Shown one piece after another: positions 44,563 through 53,574 of a DNA stretch of 64,000 nucleotides. Position 1 is the stretch's first letter. Every line of letters begins with the position of its first letter. The stretch is from Bradyrhizobium huanghuaihaiense (GTDB taxonomy: Bacteria > Pseudomonadota > Alphaproteobacteria > Rhizobiales > Xanthobacteraceae). A program made the translations under genes and the position numbers. The notes below the pieces were generated by a model. The model was given only the letters and a program-made list of their open reading frames with translations, made no database searches and was not told where the DNA came from. The stretch is from the NCBI RefSeq assembly GCF_007830635.1, contig NZ_VLLA01000002.1, positions 372,001 through 436,000 on the forward strand, given 5' to 3'.

Positions 44563-45465
44563 ATGACACAAGCACCCATTGCACGCTTCACCCGGCTGCG
44601 GCACGCGACCTTCACCTCGCCTGATCCGGAGCGGCTGCTCGACTATTATCGCGGCGTGATCGGTCTCGGCCTCGTCGCCCGCGACGGTGGCCGCCTGTTC
44701 CTCGCTAGTGATTCCGAGCAGCTCTCGCTCGTGATCGAGCGAGGGGACGCCGCGCTGAAGAGCATCGCCTTCGAGATATCTCCTGATGTCCAGCTGGAGG
44801 CGCTGGGCGCCGCGCTGAAGCAGGCGGACTTACGGCCCGAGCTCCACAGCGATTCCCTGCCTGGCGTCTCCAAACTGCTGTCCTTCAGCGATCCCGAAGG
44901 CACGCGCTTCGAGCTGATCCAGGGCTGGACGCCGACGCCCGCGCAGGAGCGGATCGGCGCCCTCGCGGTCGCCAAGCTCGGCCATGTCGCGCTGCGCACG
45001 CCCGATCCGCAAGCCGCTTCGGAGTTTTATGCTGATGTGATGGGCCTGCGGGTCTCCGACTGGATCGAAGACCGCTTCGTCTTCATGCGCAGCGGCTTCG
45101 AGCACCACACGCTCAACTTCGCTCGCGCGCCCGAACGCAGTCTTCATCACTTCGCCTTCGAGCTGCGGGGGCCCGAGCACATGCACCGGGCCTGCGATCA
45201 TCTCGCGCGGCACAAGCTGCCCGTGCTGTGGGGACCGGTGCGCCACGGCCCCGGCCACAACACGGCGATCTACCACCGCAATCCCGACGGCCATCTGGTC
45301 GAGCTGTTTTGCGATCTCGACCGCATGACCGACGAGGCGCTCGGCTATTTCGAGCCGCGGCCGTGGCATCGCGATCGTCCGCAGCGGCCAAAAATCTGGG
45401 TCGGCCTGCCGCGCGACGTCTGGGGCATGGCGCCTTCGCCTGAATGCACGGAGTTCGCGCGCTAG
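44563..45465 (+). CDS. Extradiol-dioxygenase-like VOC protein
   Basis: 300 aa, two VOC modules, the arrangement of type I extradiol ring-cleavage dioxygenases (BphC/catechol 2,3-dioxygenase, about 290-305 aa). The Fe(II) triad positions are filled: His141 (KLGHVALRT), His195 or 196 (LHHFAFEL) and Glu247 (DGHLVELF), followed by the typical NPDG before it. This predicts cleavage of a catechol-type ring, with the FAH-family protein a possible later step. 16 bp after the oxidoreductase. Confidence 0.85.
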   Translation: MTQAPIARFTRLRHATFTSPDPERLLDYYRGVIGLGLVARDGGRLFLASDSEQLSLVIERGDAALKSIAFEISPDVQLEALGAALKQADLRPELHSDSLPGVSKLLSFSDPEGTRFELIQGWTPTPAQERIGALAVAKLGHVALRTPDPQAASEFYADVMGLRVSDWIEDRFVFMRSGFEHHTLNFARAPERSLHHFAFELRGPEHMHRACDHLARHKLPVLWGPVRHGPGHNTAIYHRNPDGHLVELFCDLDRMTDEALGYFEPRPWHRDRPQRPKIWVGLPRDVWGMAPSPECTEFAR

Positions 45466-45539
45466 CGGATTTGAGTTCGAACGGAAGATCGCCGCGCGCG
45501 CTGCGGCCAAAGACATAACAATCAAGGGGAGAAGCATCC

Positions 45540-46517
45540 ATGCGAGGGATGAAGCGGCTTGCTGCGGCCATTTTTCTGCTGGGCGGTTGTCTTGCAACCA
45601 CTCTTGCGGCGGCGGACACCTATCCGTCGCGCCCGATCCGCCTGCTGCACGGATTTGCCGCAGGCGGTGCCGCGGACACGCTGTCGCGCATCATCGCCGA
45701 CGGGCTCGCGAAGAAGCTCGGGCAGCCGATCATCGTCGAGGCCAAGCCCGGCGCCGGCGGCAACATCGCGGCGGATGCGATCGCAAAGGCTGCGCCCGAC
45801 GGCTACACGCTCGGGCTCGTCACCGGGGCGCATGCGATTTCCGCGGCGACCTACAAGAGCCTCGCCTACCAGCCAGCCGAGAGTTTCGAGATGATCTCGA
45901 CGCTGGTCTATTACGCGCTCGTCATCGCTGTGCGCAACGATCACCCCGCAAAATCGCTCGGCGATCTCATCACGATCGCGAAGGAGAAGCCGGGCGCGCT
46001 CAGCTTCGGATCGGTCGGCTTCGGCAGCACGCATCACCTCGCCGGAGAGCTGCTGAACGCGGCGGCCGGCGTCGAGATCGTGCACGTGCCGTATCGCGGC
46101 GATGCGCAGTCCGTCACGGCGCTGCTCGGCGGCGAGGTTCCGGTCATCGTCGGCACCCCCGTCCTGCTCGCCCCGCAAATCCAGAGCGGCGCGATCCGCG
46201 GCCTCGCGGTGACGTCGCCGGCGCGCACCGCGTTGTTGCCCGATGTCCCCACGGTTCAGGAGGCCGGCATCAAGGGCTACGACGTGCGCACCTGGGCAGG
46301 GCTTCTGGCTCCGAAGGGCACGCCGCCCGCGATCATGGCCGCCCTCAATGCCGCGACGCTCGAGGTGCTTAGGGATCCCGATATCAAGCAGCGCCTGGAG
46401 ACGGCCGTCGGCGGCGAGGTCCGCGGCAGCTCGCCGGCGGAGATGAAGGCGCTGATCGAAACCGAGATCGTCAAATGGACCGGCGTGGTGGAGCGGGCGA
46501 AGCTCCCGAAGATCTGA
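45540..46517 (+). CDS. Orphan TctC/Bug-family solute-binding protein
   Basis: 325 aa. Signal peptide with hydrophobic core AAAIFLLGGCLATTLAAADT, then YPSRPIRLLHGFAAGGAADTL, the Bug opening. Periplasmic. No TctA or TctB gene is adjacent, as is common for Bug proteins, which may share permeases or act as sensors. Context suggests an aromatic or carboxylate ligand. 74 bp after the dioxygenase gene. Confidence 0.92.
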   Translation: MRGMKRLAAAIFLLGGCLATTLAAADTYPSRPIRLLHGFAAGGAADTLSRIIADGLAKKLGQPIIVEAKPGAGGNIAADAIAKAAPDGYTLGLVTGAHAISAATYKSLAYQPAESFEMISTLVYYALVIAVRNDHPAKSLGDLITIAKEKPGALSFGSVGFGSTHHLAGELLNAAAGVEIVHVPYRGDAQSVTALLGGEVPVIVGTPVLLAPQIQSGAIRGLAVTSPARTALLPDVPTVQEAGIKGYDVRTWAGLLAPKGTPPAIMAALNAATLEVLRDPDIKQRLETAVGGEVRGSSPAEMKALIETEIVKWTGVVERAKLPKI

Positions 46518-46543
46518 GGTGAGGGCGCTCGCCCGCTGCTTTG

Positions 46544-47623
46544 CTATGCGCCCGAATGCACGCCTGCAGTCCGGAGCATGCGTTGCCTCACCGTCCGCGC
46601 GATCGCGGCCGGTGCCTCCTCGGGGATCGCAAAGCACGAGCTCGCATTGATCTCGCACAGCACGTAGGTGTCGGCGCCGGCCGCATCTTTCGGCCCGTAC
46701 AGGAAGTCCGCGTCCCAGATGACCGGCAATGACGGCTCATCGATGCCGAGCGTCGCCATCATCTGCGGCGTCCATTCGTCCTCCATTGCTCGCCGCAGCG
46801 CCTGGAATTGCGGCGCGTCAGGGCCGTGCATGATCCGCGGGCCCGGCTGCGCTTCAGGCGAGTCCGGTCCCTCCGGCGGCGGTGGGATCAAGGCCTTGAT
46901 CTTCTGATGGCCGAAGCCCGCGACCCTGGCGGCGCTCATGTAGCAGCGGATCATGCCGTCGGGCAGGCGTGGCTGAAACGCCTGGTCGATGATGCAGCCG
47001 CCCCAGCCGAAATACGGCTCGCATCGTGCGAGGAGCGCGTCGAGCGGCATGTCCTCAGGGATACTGCCGCGCTGCGCATGGAGCACGCGCACCATGCCGT
47101 CCGTGTCGGGCAGTGCCTCCACCTTCCAGACGCCCTGGCCGCCATTGCCGCGGTTCTGCTTCAGCACGCGCGGGCCGTCGGTCCGAAGACGCGCCGGAAA
47201 CTGGCTGCGGAAGCTTGCCGCGCTGTCGTAGCGATGCGTGTCGGCACCCCAGCCGAGATGACGCGTCCGGTACAGCACCTCCTTGACGCCCATCGTCAGG
47301 ATGACGTCCGGATGCGCGCTCACCCATGGCCCTTGCGCCGCGACATCGCGGAGCAGGGCGTCGAGCCCGGCGCGCGTCTTGCCCTGGTGGATCGGATCGA
47401 CCCAGACCAGCACGCCGTCGGCTGCGAGCAATTGATCGCGGACGGCGCCCGCGACGCTTTCGTCGTAGATCACCGGCGCGGCTTCGATGCCGACGGCGGC
47501 GAGCGCTTCGAAGACGCGGACGAAGCGACTGTTCTGCACTGTAGCCTCGCGGCGCACGGCAGCGTCGCCGCGTGAGAGGATGGCTACGGTCTGGCGGGGG
47601 GAGGAGTGACGTTCGGTGTCCAT
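46544..47623 (-). CDS. Cj0069-family protein, ATP-grasp-like
   Basis: 359 aa. Segments VLKQNRGNGGQGVWKVEAL (about residues 155-173), a central GGCIIDQAFQPRL and VLCEINASSCFAIPEEAP near the C-terminus resemble the nucleotide- and Mg-binding elements of ATP-grasp ligases (K..GNGG.GV; E-x-N). It matches my memory of the Cj0069 family, whose reaction is unknown. ATG at 47623 has GGAG 7 nt upstream. Convergent with the TctC gene. Confidence 0.75.
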   Translation of the reverse strand: MDTERHSSPRQTVAILSRGDAAVRREATVQNSRFVRVFEALAAVGIEAAPVIYDESVAGAVRDQLLAADGVLVWVDPIHQGKTRAGLDALLRDVAAQGPWVSAHPDVILTMGVKEVLYRTRHLGWGADTHRYDSAASFRSQFPARLRTDGPRVLKQNRGNGGQGVWKVEALPDTDGMVRVLHAQRGSIPEDMPLDALLARCEPYFGWGGCIIDQAFQPRLPDGMIRCYMSAARVAGFGHQKIKALIPPPPEGPDSPEAQPGPRIMHGPDAPQFQALRRAMEDEWTPQMMATLGIDEPSLPVIWDADFLYGPKDAAGADTYVLCEINASSCFAIPEEAPAAIARTVRQRMLRTAGVHSGA

Positions 47624-48035
47624 GCGCAAGCTCCACGAATTTGCGTGCTGCGCAGAGCTTGGACCGGGGTCTCAAGGGGAGTCTGCATTGTCCCCGTGGA
47701 GCCAGCTTACGTGAGATGGACTTCAGATTTCAAGAGTGGTTGGCAGTTCCAAACGGGCGCAAAATTCTTTGTGAGGACGCTCGGGGGGAGGGGTGAGTTG
47801 ACAGCTCGGCCACCCGGTCCTCTACTCGGCCCGTCGGGGATGTGCGATCTCCCCGTGAGGCGACATGCCCAAGAATCGCGTCCTGATTTCACCAAGGACG
47901 CAGCATGTCATTCGACACCCGATATCATCCTACAGATCATTTTCGGCTTATTGGCCCGGCGCGGCGCGCCGGCCTCGTCGATGCGTAACCTTGCGAAACG
48001 GACTTCACCTGGGGCGGGGACACAGGAGAATGACC
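47624..48035. other. 412-bp divergent intergenic region
   Basis: Between the Cj0069-like gene and the DUF1259 gene. Short frames are present, but none has a family signature or good ribosome site. I see a GC palindrome GGCGCGCC near 47962 and AGGAG at 48024-48028 serving the DUF1259 gene; nothing else. Confidence 0.45.
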
Positions 48036-48944
48036 ATGCGCACACGGACAATCCTTCAGGCTTTCCTCATTCCGGCGCTGATGGCCATCGGCGCCTGCTT
48101 CATCGCGACCGCCCGCGCGCAGGACGTCGACTGGCAGAAGGTCGATGAAACGCTTGGCCGCAAGCCGGCCGTCACCGGCGACGTGCATCGCTACGGCTTT
48201 CCGCGCACCGACCTCACGGTGACGCTCGATGGCGTGACCATCAAGCCGGCGTTGGCGCTCGGCGGCTGGGTCGCGTTCAAGCCGGCCCATGGCGGTGTCA
48301 TGGCGATGGGCGATCTGGTGCTGCTCGAGTCCGAGATCAACCCGGTCATGCTGAAGATGATCGCGAGCGGGCTGGAGATCACGGCCGTGCACAATCATCT
48401 GCTCGGCGCGAGCCCCGCGACGTTCTACATGCATGTGGCCGGACACGGCGATCCCGTGAGGATCGCAACCGCCCTCAAGGAGGCGCTCGCCGAAAGCAAG
48501 ACGCCGCTCTCGGTGCCGGCTCCCACGGCCCCGCCGCCGGCCGTCGATCTCGACACCGCGCAGCTCGACCAGATCATCGGGGTCAAGGGACAGGCCAATG
48601 GCGGCGTCTACCAGTTCAACGTGCCGCGCCGCGATCCGGTCACGGAGCAGGGAATGCAGCTGAGCCCGGTCGGACCGATGGGCGTTGCGAGCGCCATCAA
48701 CTTCCAGCCGACCGGCGCGGGCAAGGCGGCCATCACCGGCGACTTCGTGTTGACCGGCGACGAGGTGAACCCGGTCATCAAGGCGTTGCGGTCGCACGGC
48801 ATCGCCGTGACGGCGCTGCACAGCCACATGTTGGACGAACAGCCGCGCCTGTTCTTCATGCATTTCTGGGCCAACGACGACGCCGTCAAGCTCGCCAATG
48901 GCTTGCGGGCCGCGCTCGACAAGACGGCGAGCACGAAGAGCTGA
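48036..48944 (+). CDS. Exported DUF1259 (LppY/LpqO-like) protein, duplicated domain
   Basis: 302 aa. Signal peptide (TILQAFLIPALMAIGACFIATARAQ). Two tandem DUF1259 halves: about residues 33-150 (VDWQKVDETLGRKP ... AVHNHLLGASP) and 160-290 (DQIIGVKGQANGGVYQFNVP ... ALHSHMLDEQPRLFFMHFW). The repeated H-x-H motifs (HNH, HSH) look like possible metal sites. The ATG at 48036 has AGGAG 7 nt upstream and is favoured over the ATG at 48030. Function unknown. Confidence 0.88.
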   Translation: MRTRTILQAFLIPALMAIGACFIATARAQDVDWQKVDETLGRKPAVTGDVHRYGFPRTDLTVTLDGVTIKPALALGGWVAFKPAHGGVMAMGDLVLLESEINPVMLKMIASGLEITAVHNHLLGASPATFYMHVAGHGDPVRIATALKEALAESKTPLSVPAPTAPPPAVDLDTAQLDQIIGVKGQANGGVYQFNVPRRDPVTEQGMQLSPVGPMGVASAINFQPTGAGKAAITGDFVLTGDEVNPVIKALRSHGIAVTALHSHMLDEQPRLFFMHFWANDDAVKLANGLRAALDKTASTKS

Positions 48945-48980
48945 TCGAGAACGAAGCCGGACTGGACCGGGCGTTACCGA

Positions 48981-49772
48981 TCAGGATGCGTCGCTTGCGC
49001 TGTCCTCGTCATCCCCGAGGATCGTCTCCGAGAGCAGCGCCGCGGCCTTCTGAAGCGGCGCTATGAACCGATCCAACTCGGTGAAGCTCACGCGTGCCAC
49101 GGGAACGGAAACGCCCAGGCACGCGATCAGCTCGCGATCCGGAGACAGGATCGGAACGGCGCAGCCGACCACGCCTCGCACATATTCTTCATTGGTTTTG
49201 GCCCAGCCGCGCTTGCGCGTCTCGTCGAGCACCTTCATCAGGCTCTCGACATCGATGATGGTCGTCTCGGTGTATTTGGTGAGTGCGAGTGCGCGGCACA
49301 GCTTCTCGCGTGCCCGCTCCGGCAGGCGGCTCATGTAGATCTTGCCGGTCGACGTGCAGTGGAGCGGTGCTGCTTCTCCGGGATTGAACTGGAGTCCCTG
49401 CGGTTGCGATACGCGGACGCTGTCGACGTAGGCAACGACATTGTCCCGCACCACGCCGATCTCGCATTGCTCGCCGATTTCAGCCGCAACGGCCCGGAGC
49501 ACCGCATGCCGGCGCGCGGTCCGGAAAGCTGCGCCGATCACCTTGGCCGACAGCGTGACCAGTTGATTGCCGACCACGTAGCGCTTCGTTCCCACGGCTT
49601 TCTGAAGCAGCCCGCGCTGCTCAAGATTTCCGATGAGCCGGTGCGCGGTCGGCAGCGGCAAGGACAGCGCGCCGGCGATCTCCGCGACCGAGGCTGCTCT
49701 GGTCTGGCTGGCAACATAGCCAATGACCGCGAAGGCGCGGTCCAGTGGCCCGTCGGTACTTGGCTCCTGCAT
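48981..49772 (-). CDS. IclR-family regulator of the aminotransferase/ABC genes
   Basis: 263 aa. N-terminal winged helix (ASVAEIAGALSLPLPTAHRL ... LEQRGLL) and IclR effector domain with AAPLHCTSTGKIYMSRLPE and GVVGCAVPILSPDRELIACLGVS (quoted ends). ATG at 49772 has GGAG 8 nt upstream; two in-frame ATGs upstream are less well placed. Divergent from the class V aminotransferase gene, with an AT-rich palindromic gap. Confidence 0.93.
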   Translation of the reverse strand: MQEPSTDGPLDRAFAVIGYVASQTRAASVAEIAGALSLPLPTAHRLIGNLEQRGLLQKAVGTKRYVVGNQLVTLSAKVIGAAFRTARRHAVLRAVAAEIGEQCEIGVVRDNVVAYVDSVRVSQPQGLQFNPGEAAPLHCTSTGKIYMSRLPERAREKLCRALALTKYTETTIIDVESLMKVLDETRKRGWAKTNEEYVRGVVGCAVPILSPDRELIACLGVSVPVARVSFTELDRFIAPLQKAAALLSETILGDDEDSASDAS

Positions 49773-49793
49773 TTGCCGTTCTCCATTCATATA

Positions 49794-49836
49794 AATTATC
49801 ATTTTTCGGAATAAAAACTACTGAATAATGAAAATT
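49794..49836. promoter_or_regulatory. Candidate IclR operator
   Basis: AATTATCATTTTTC (49794-49807) and GAATAATGAAAATT (49823-49836) form a 14-bp inverted repeat with two mismatches and a 15-nt spacer. It is 22 bp before the IclR start and about 100 bp before the aminotransferase start; the stretch is much more AT-rich than its surroundings. Confidence 0.5.
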
Positions 49837-49938
49837 ATTGTAGTCCTTCCCGCGCCTTTGCCCATATCGTTGGCGTTGCGATGTGGTGAACAGGATTTGT
49901 GCAGTGCGAGCCGTCGCGGACGTGCTCAGGAGATCGGG

Positions 49939-51099
49939 ATGTCAGGCCATTACGACGTGGATGCTGTGCGGAAGGAGTTTCCGGCTGCCGAGCGGATCAC
50001 TTATCTCGACTCCGGCTTCCAGACGCCGCTAGCGCGTCCCGTCAAAGCAGCGATCGACCGTTTCCTCAGCGAAGGCCTCGAGACTGCCGGCCCCAAGAGC
50101 GTCTGGCTCGATCGCGTCGAGCAGACCCGCGAGAAGCTGGCGCGGTTTCTCGGCGCATCGGCCGACGAGATCGCCTTCACCAAGAACACCTCGGAGAGCA
50201 TGAACATCGCCGCGAACGCGCTGCCGCTGCGCGCCGGCGACAAGGTGCTGATGATCCACGGCGACCACCCAAACAACGCCTACGCATTCCTCAATCTGCA
50301 GCGCAAGGGCGTCACGGTCGCGTTCGTGCCGATGACGGAGGTCGTCGACGCCGACGGCCTTCGTCCCTACATCGATGCGAGCACGCGGGCGATCTCGATG
50401 TCGCAGGTGACCTTCCATGCCGGTCACCGTTTCGACGTCGAAAGCATCGGCGCGCTCTGCGCGGAGAAGGGGCTCTACTTCGTCGTCGACGTGATGCAGG
50501 CGATCGGCGTCGTGCCGATCGACGCCAGGGCGATGCGCGCGACCTTCATCGGTTCGGGTAGCCACAAGGGACTGCTCGTGCCGCAAGGGCTGGGCCTGCT
50601 CTATTGGGACAAGTCGAGGACCGAGCTCGAGCCCGGTTATCTTGCGGCCGCGAGCCTTGCGGACGTCCCGGCCGATCTCATCGCCCGGCCCGACAGACTC
50701 GCGCCTGCCCCGAGCGCGCGCCGATTCGAACTCGGCAATTTCAATCTTCCTGCGATCCATGCGCTCGGTGCCTCGCTCGACATGATCGAAGCGCTGGGCG
50801 TTGAGAACATCCAGAACCACTGCTTCGATCTCGGCGATCATCTCATCGCCCGGCTCGACGCGCTCAACGTTCGCCTCGTCGGCCCGCGCGCGCGGCAGCA
50901 TCGCGCGCCGCACATCTACGTCATCGCGCTGCCCGCCGCCGAATGGCTCGGCCATTTCGAGGAGAACGGGGTGCGCGTGTCGCCGGAGCGCGACGGCATT
51001 CGCGTCTCGTTCGGGATGTTCAACACGATTGCCGACGTCGACCGCCTGATCGAGATCATCCAGCGGCGCGGCGTGAAGCCATCATCGAGGGCCGCATAG
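49939..51099 (+). CDS. Class V aminotransferase-fold PLP enzyme
   Basis: 386 aa. Fold-type I PLP protein close to cysteine desulfurase/isopenicillin-N-epimerase-like enzymes: FTKNTSESMNIAANAL (cofactor phosphate loop), HGDHPNNAYAF, the Asp of VVDVMQAIG and the Schiff-base Lys in GSGSHKGLLVPQG. It lacks a C-terminal active Cys loop I could recognise, so desulfurase action is less likely than transamination, racemisation or lyase chemistry. First gene of the five-gene run with the amino acid ABC transporter, which suggests its substrate is the imported compound. Confidence 0.88.
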   Translation: MSGHYDVDAVRKEFPAAERITYLDSGFQTPLARPVKAAIDRFLSEGLETAGPKSVWLDRVEQTREKLARFLGASADEIAFTKNTSESMNIAANALPLRAGDKVLMIHGDHPNNAYAFLNLQRKGVTVAFVPMTEVVDADGLRPYIDASTRAISMSQVTFHAGHRFDVESIGALCAEKGLYFVVDVMQAIGVVPIDARAMRATFIGSGSHKGLLVPQGLGLLYWDKSRTELEPGYLAAASLADVPADLIARPDRLAPAPSARRFELGNFNLPAIHALGASLDMIEALGVENIQNHCFDLGDHLIARLDALNVRLVGPRARQHRAPHIYVIALPAAEWLGHFEENGVRVSPERDGIRVSFGMFNTIADVDRLIEIIQRRGVKPSSRAA

Positions 51100-51122
51100 G
51101 CCGCTCATCAGGGGAGATGTAC

Positions 51123-52025
51123 ATGACGAAGTCTGCGCGTGTCTTGAGCATTCTGTCCGGCCTCGCGGTGCTCGGCGCCATCAGTGGACCCTCGGCTGCG
51201 GCCGACAGTCCCACACTCGCCAGGATCAAATCGAACGGCGCCATCACCATCGGCCACCGCGAGGCCTCGATACCGTTCTCCTATCTCGGTCCCGACCAGA
51301 AGCCGATCGGCTTCTCGCTCGATCTCTGCGCGGCCATCGTCGAGCGCATCAAGGCGGAGACCGGCCTGCCCAGTCTCAAGGTCAATTACGTTCCGGTGAA
51401 CTCGTCCAACCGCATCCCGCTGATCCAGAGCGGCACCGTCGACATCGAGTGCGGCGGCACGGCGAACGACAGGAAGCGGCAGGAGCAGGTCTCGTTTTCC
51501 GTCGCCACCTTCGTCAGCCAGCCGCGCTGGCTGGTCAAGGCGGACAGCGGCCTGAAGACGGCGGGCGATCTCAAGGGCAAGACCGTCGTCGTCACCCAGG
51601 GCTCCAATGCCGTCGGCTTCGCGCAAGGCGTGAATGCGAAGGAGCAGCTCGGCTTCAACATCGTGCAGGCCAAGGACCACGCCGAATCCTTCCTGATGCT
51701 GAACACCGGCCGCGCGGCAGCTTTCATGGAAGACGACATCCTGCTCGCGGGCCTCAAGGCCGCGGCTCCCAAGCCGGATGCGCTGATATTTCTCCCCGAG
51801 GGCTACGCCAAGATCTATTATGGCCTGATGTTCACGAAGGGCGATGCCGGCTTCAAGGCGCTCGTCGACGACGTTCTGTCGAAGCAGATGGCGTCCGGCC
51901 AGTTCGAGAAGACCTACGCAAAATGGTTCACGAGGCCGATTCCGCCCAAGAATGAGAACCTGGCGTTCCCGCTGACGGTCGAGCTTACGGAACGGATCGC
52001 GCATCCCAGCGACGCGGTCGATTAA
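51123..52025 (+). CDS. Amino acid ABC transporter substrate-binding protein (GltI-like)
   Basis: 300 aa. Signal peptide ending SAAADS. Family 3 periplasmic binding protein: LARIKSNGAITIGHREASIP at the start of the mature chain, GFSLDLCAAIV, IECGGTANDRKR (conserved T and R that bind the amino-acid carboxylate). The pattern is closest to glutamate/aspartate-binding GltI. ATG at 51123 has GGGGAG 6 nt upstream. Confidence 0.93.
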   Translation: MTKSARVLSILSGLAVLGAISGPSAAADSPTLARIKSNGAITIGHREASIPFSYLGPDQKPIGFSLDLCAAIVERIKAETGLPSLKVNYVPVNSSNRIPLIQSGTVDIECGGTANDRKRQEQVSFSVATFVSQPRWLVKADSGLKTAGDLKGKTVVVTQGSNAVGFAQGVNAKEQLGFNIVQAKDHAESFLMLNTGRAAAFMEDDILLAGLKAAAPKPDALIFLPEGYAKIYYGLMFTKGDAGFKALVDDVLSKQMASGQFEKTYAKWFTRPIPPKNENLAFPLTVELTERIAHPSDAVD

Positions 52026-52065
52026 TCGCGGAGAGTGTCCCGCAAACCGAGCCCCGAGGTTCGCC

Positions 52066-52860
52066 ATGTTTGCAGTGCTTCTTGAACAGACGGCGGATGG
52101 CCAGCGCTATATCGACTGGCTCGTGTCGGGCCTCGGCTGGACCCTGGCGCTGGCGTTCTTCGGCTGGTGGATTGCTTTTGCGGTCGGGGTCATCGTCGGT
52201 ATCGGCCGCACCGTGCAGAACCGCGCCGTCGCGGCGCTTGCGCGCCTCTATGTGGAGATCTTCCGCAACATCCCCGTGCTGGTGCAGATGTTTCTCTGGT
52301 ACTTCGTCCTGCCGGAGATCCTTCCCGTCGCGCTCGGAAACGCCATCAAGCAGATTCCGCCGCCCTGGGGATCATTCTTTCCGGCGCTGGTGTGCCTCGG
52401 TCTCTACACCGCCGCCCGGATCGCCGAACAGGTGCGTGCCGGGATCGAGGCCCTGCCGAAAGGGCAGGTCGAGGCGGCAAGCGCGCTCGGGCTCAGCGGC
52501 TATCTGACCTATCGCCACGTCATCGTTCCGCAGGCCCTGCGCCTGATCATCCCGAGCCTGACCAGCGAGGTCATGGGCATCTACAAGAACACCTCGGTCG
52601 CGCTCACCATCGGACTGATGGAGCTGACGGCGCAGGCCCGCCAGATCAGCGAAGCGACGTTCCAGACCTTCACCGCCTTTGGCGCCGCGACGCTTGTCTA
52701 CCTCGCGCTGGCGCTCATCGCCTATCAGGGGATGGCGCTGATCGACAGGGCCGTCCGCATTCCGGGCACGGGGCGCGGGGAGGACGCAGTCAAGCCGGCC
52801 ACGCCGCGCGCCACCGAGCAGATCGGCGACTTGCCCGATGCAATGGAGGTTGTGAAATGA
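52066..52860 (+). CDS. Amino acid ABC transporter permease (GltJ-like)
   Basis: 264 aa inner-membrane permease of the HisM family, with about five helices and the EAA loop (EALPKGQVEAASALGLSGYL) that contacts the ATPase. YVEIFRNIPVLVQMFLWYF is the typical polar amino acid permease signature. Overlaps the next gene by ATGA. Confidence 0.93.
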   Translation: MFAVLLEQTADGQRYIDWLVSGLGWTLALAFFGWWIAFAVGVIVGIGRTVQNRAVAALARLYVEIFRNIPVLVQMFLWYFVLPEILPVALGNAIKQIPPPWGSFFPALVCLGLYTAARIAEQVRAGIEALPKGQVEAASALGLSGYLTYRHVIVPQALRLIIPSLTSEVMGIYKNTSVALTIGLMELTAQARQISEATFQTFTAFGAATLVYLALALIAYQGMALIDRAVRIPGTGRGEDAVKPATPRATEQIGDLPDAMEVVK

Positions 52861-53546
52861 ACAGCCTCGATTTCTCCATTGTCCTTCAGGCGTGGCCTTA
52901 CCTCTGGTCGGGCCTGCTGTTTTCGCTGGCACTCACCGCTGTTGCCTTCGTGGTCGGCCTGGTCCTCGGCACCTGCTTGGCGCTGGTGCAGCACTTCGAA
53001 GTGCCCGTGCTCGGCAAGCTCGTGCGTGGCTATGTCGCCCTGATGCGCTCGATCCCGCTGATCCTGGTTCTGTTCTGGTTCTTCTTCCTGGTGCCGATCG
53101 TGCTTGGCCATCTCAGCGGAAACGGGCGGCCGGTCCCGATCGGCGCCACCTGGACGGCGTTCATCACCTTCGGCCTGTTCGAGGCCGCCTACTATTCGGA
53201 AATCATCCGCGTCGGATTGCGGGCGGTGAACAAGGGACAGTTCGAGGCGTGCCAGGCGCTCGCACTGTCCACCTTCGACACCTATCGCTCCGTGATCCTG
53301 CCGCAGGTGCTCCGCGTCGCGAGCCCGATCATCCTGAGCCAGACCATCATCCTGTTCCAGGACACCTCGCTGGTCTATGTCCTGTCGCTCACCGATCTGC
53401 TCGGCGCCGCCTCGAAGCTCGCGCAGCTCAACGGCCGTCTCGTCGAGATGTATCTGGTCATCGCGGTGGTCTACCTCGCAATCAGCTCGGCGGCGTCGCA
53501 ATGCGTGGCGTCGCTCCGCAAGCGGTATGCGATCGCGGGCCGCTAG
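52857..53546 (+). CDS. Amino acid ABC transporter permease (GltK-like)
   Basis: 229 aa second permease; [20 protein letters not shown] and EAA loop [20 protein letters not shown]. Forms the heterodimeric channel with the preceding protein. Confidence 0.93.
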   Translation: MNSLDFSIVLQAWPYLWSGLLFSLALTAVAFVVGLVLGTCLALVQHFEVPVLGKLVRGYVALMRSIPLILVLFWFFFLVPIVLGHLSGNGRPVPIGATWTAFITFGLFEAAYYSEIIRVGLRAVNKGQFEACQALALSTFDTYRSVILPQVLRVASPIILSQTIILFQDTSLVYVLSLTDLLGAASKLAQLNGRLVEMYLVIAVVYLAISSAASQCVASLRKRYAIAGR

Positions 53547-53574
53547 CGCATCATCCTGTTCTTGGGAGAGAAAA

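Noticed and set aside
47606-48148. Possible small genes between the Cj0069-like and DUF1259 genes
   Set aside because: The frames overlap the DUF1259 signal region or lack any conserved motif or ribosome site.
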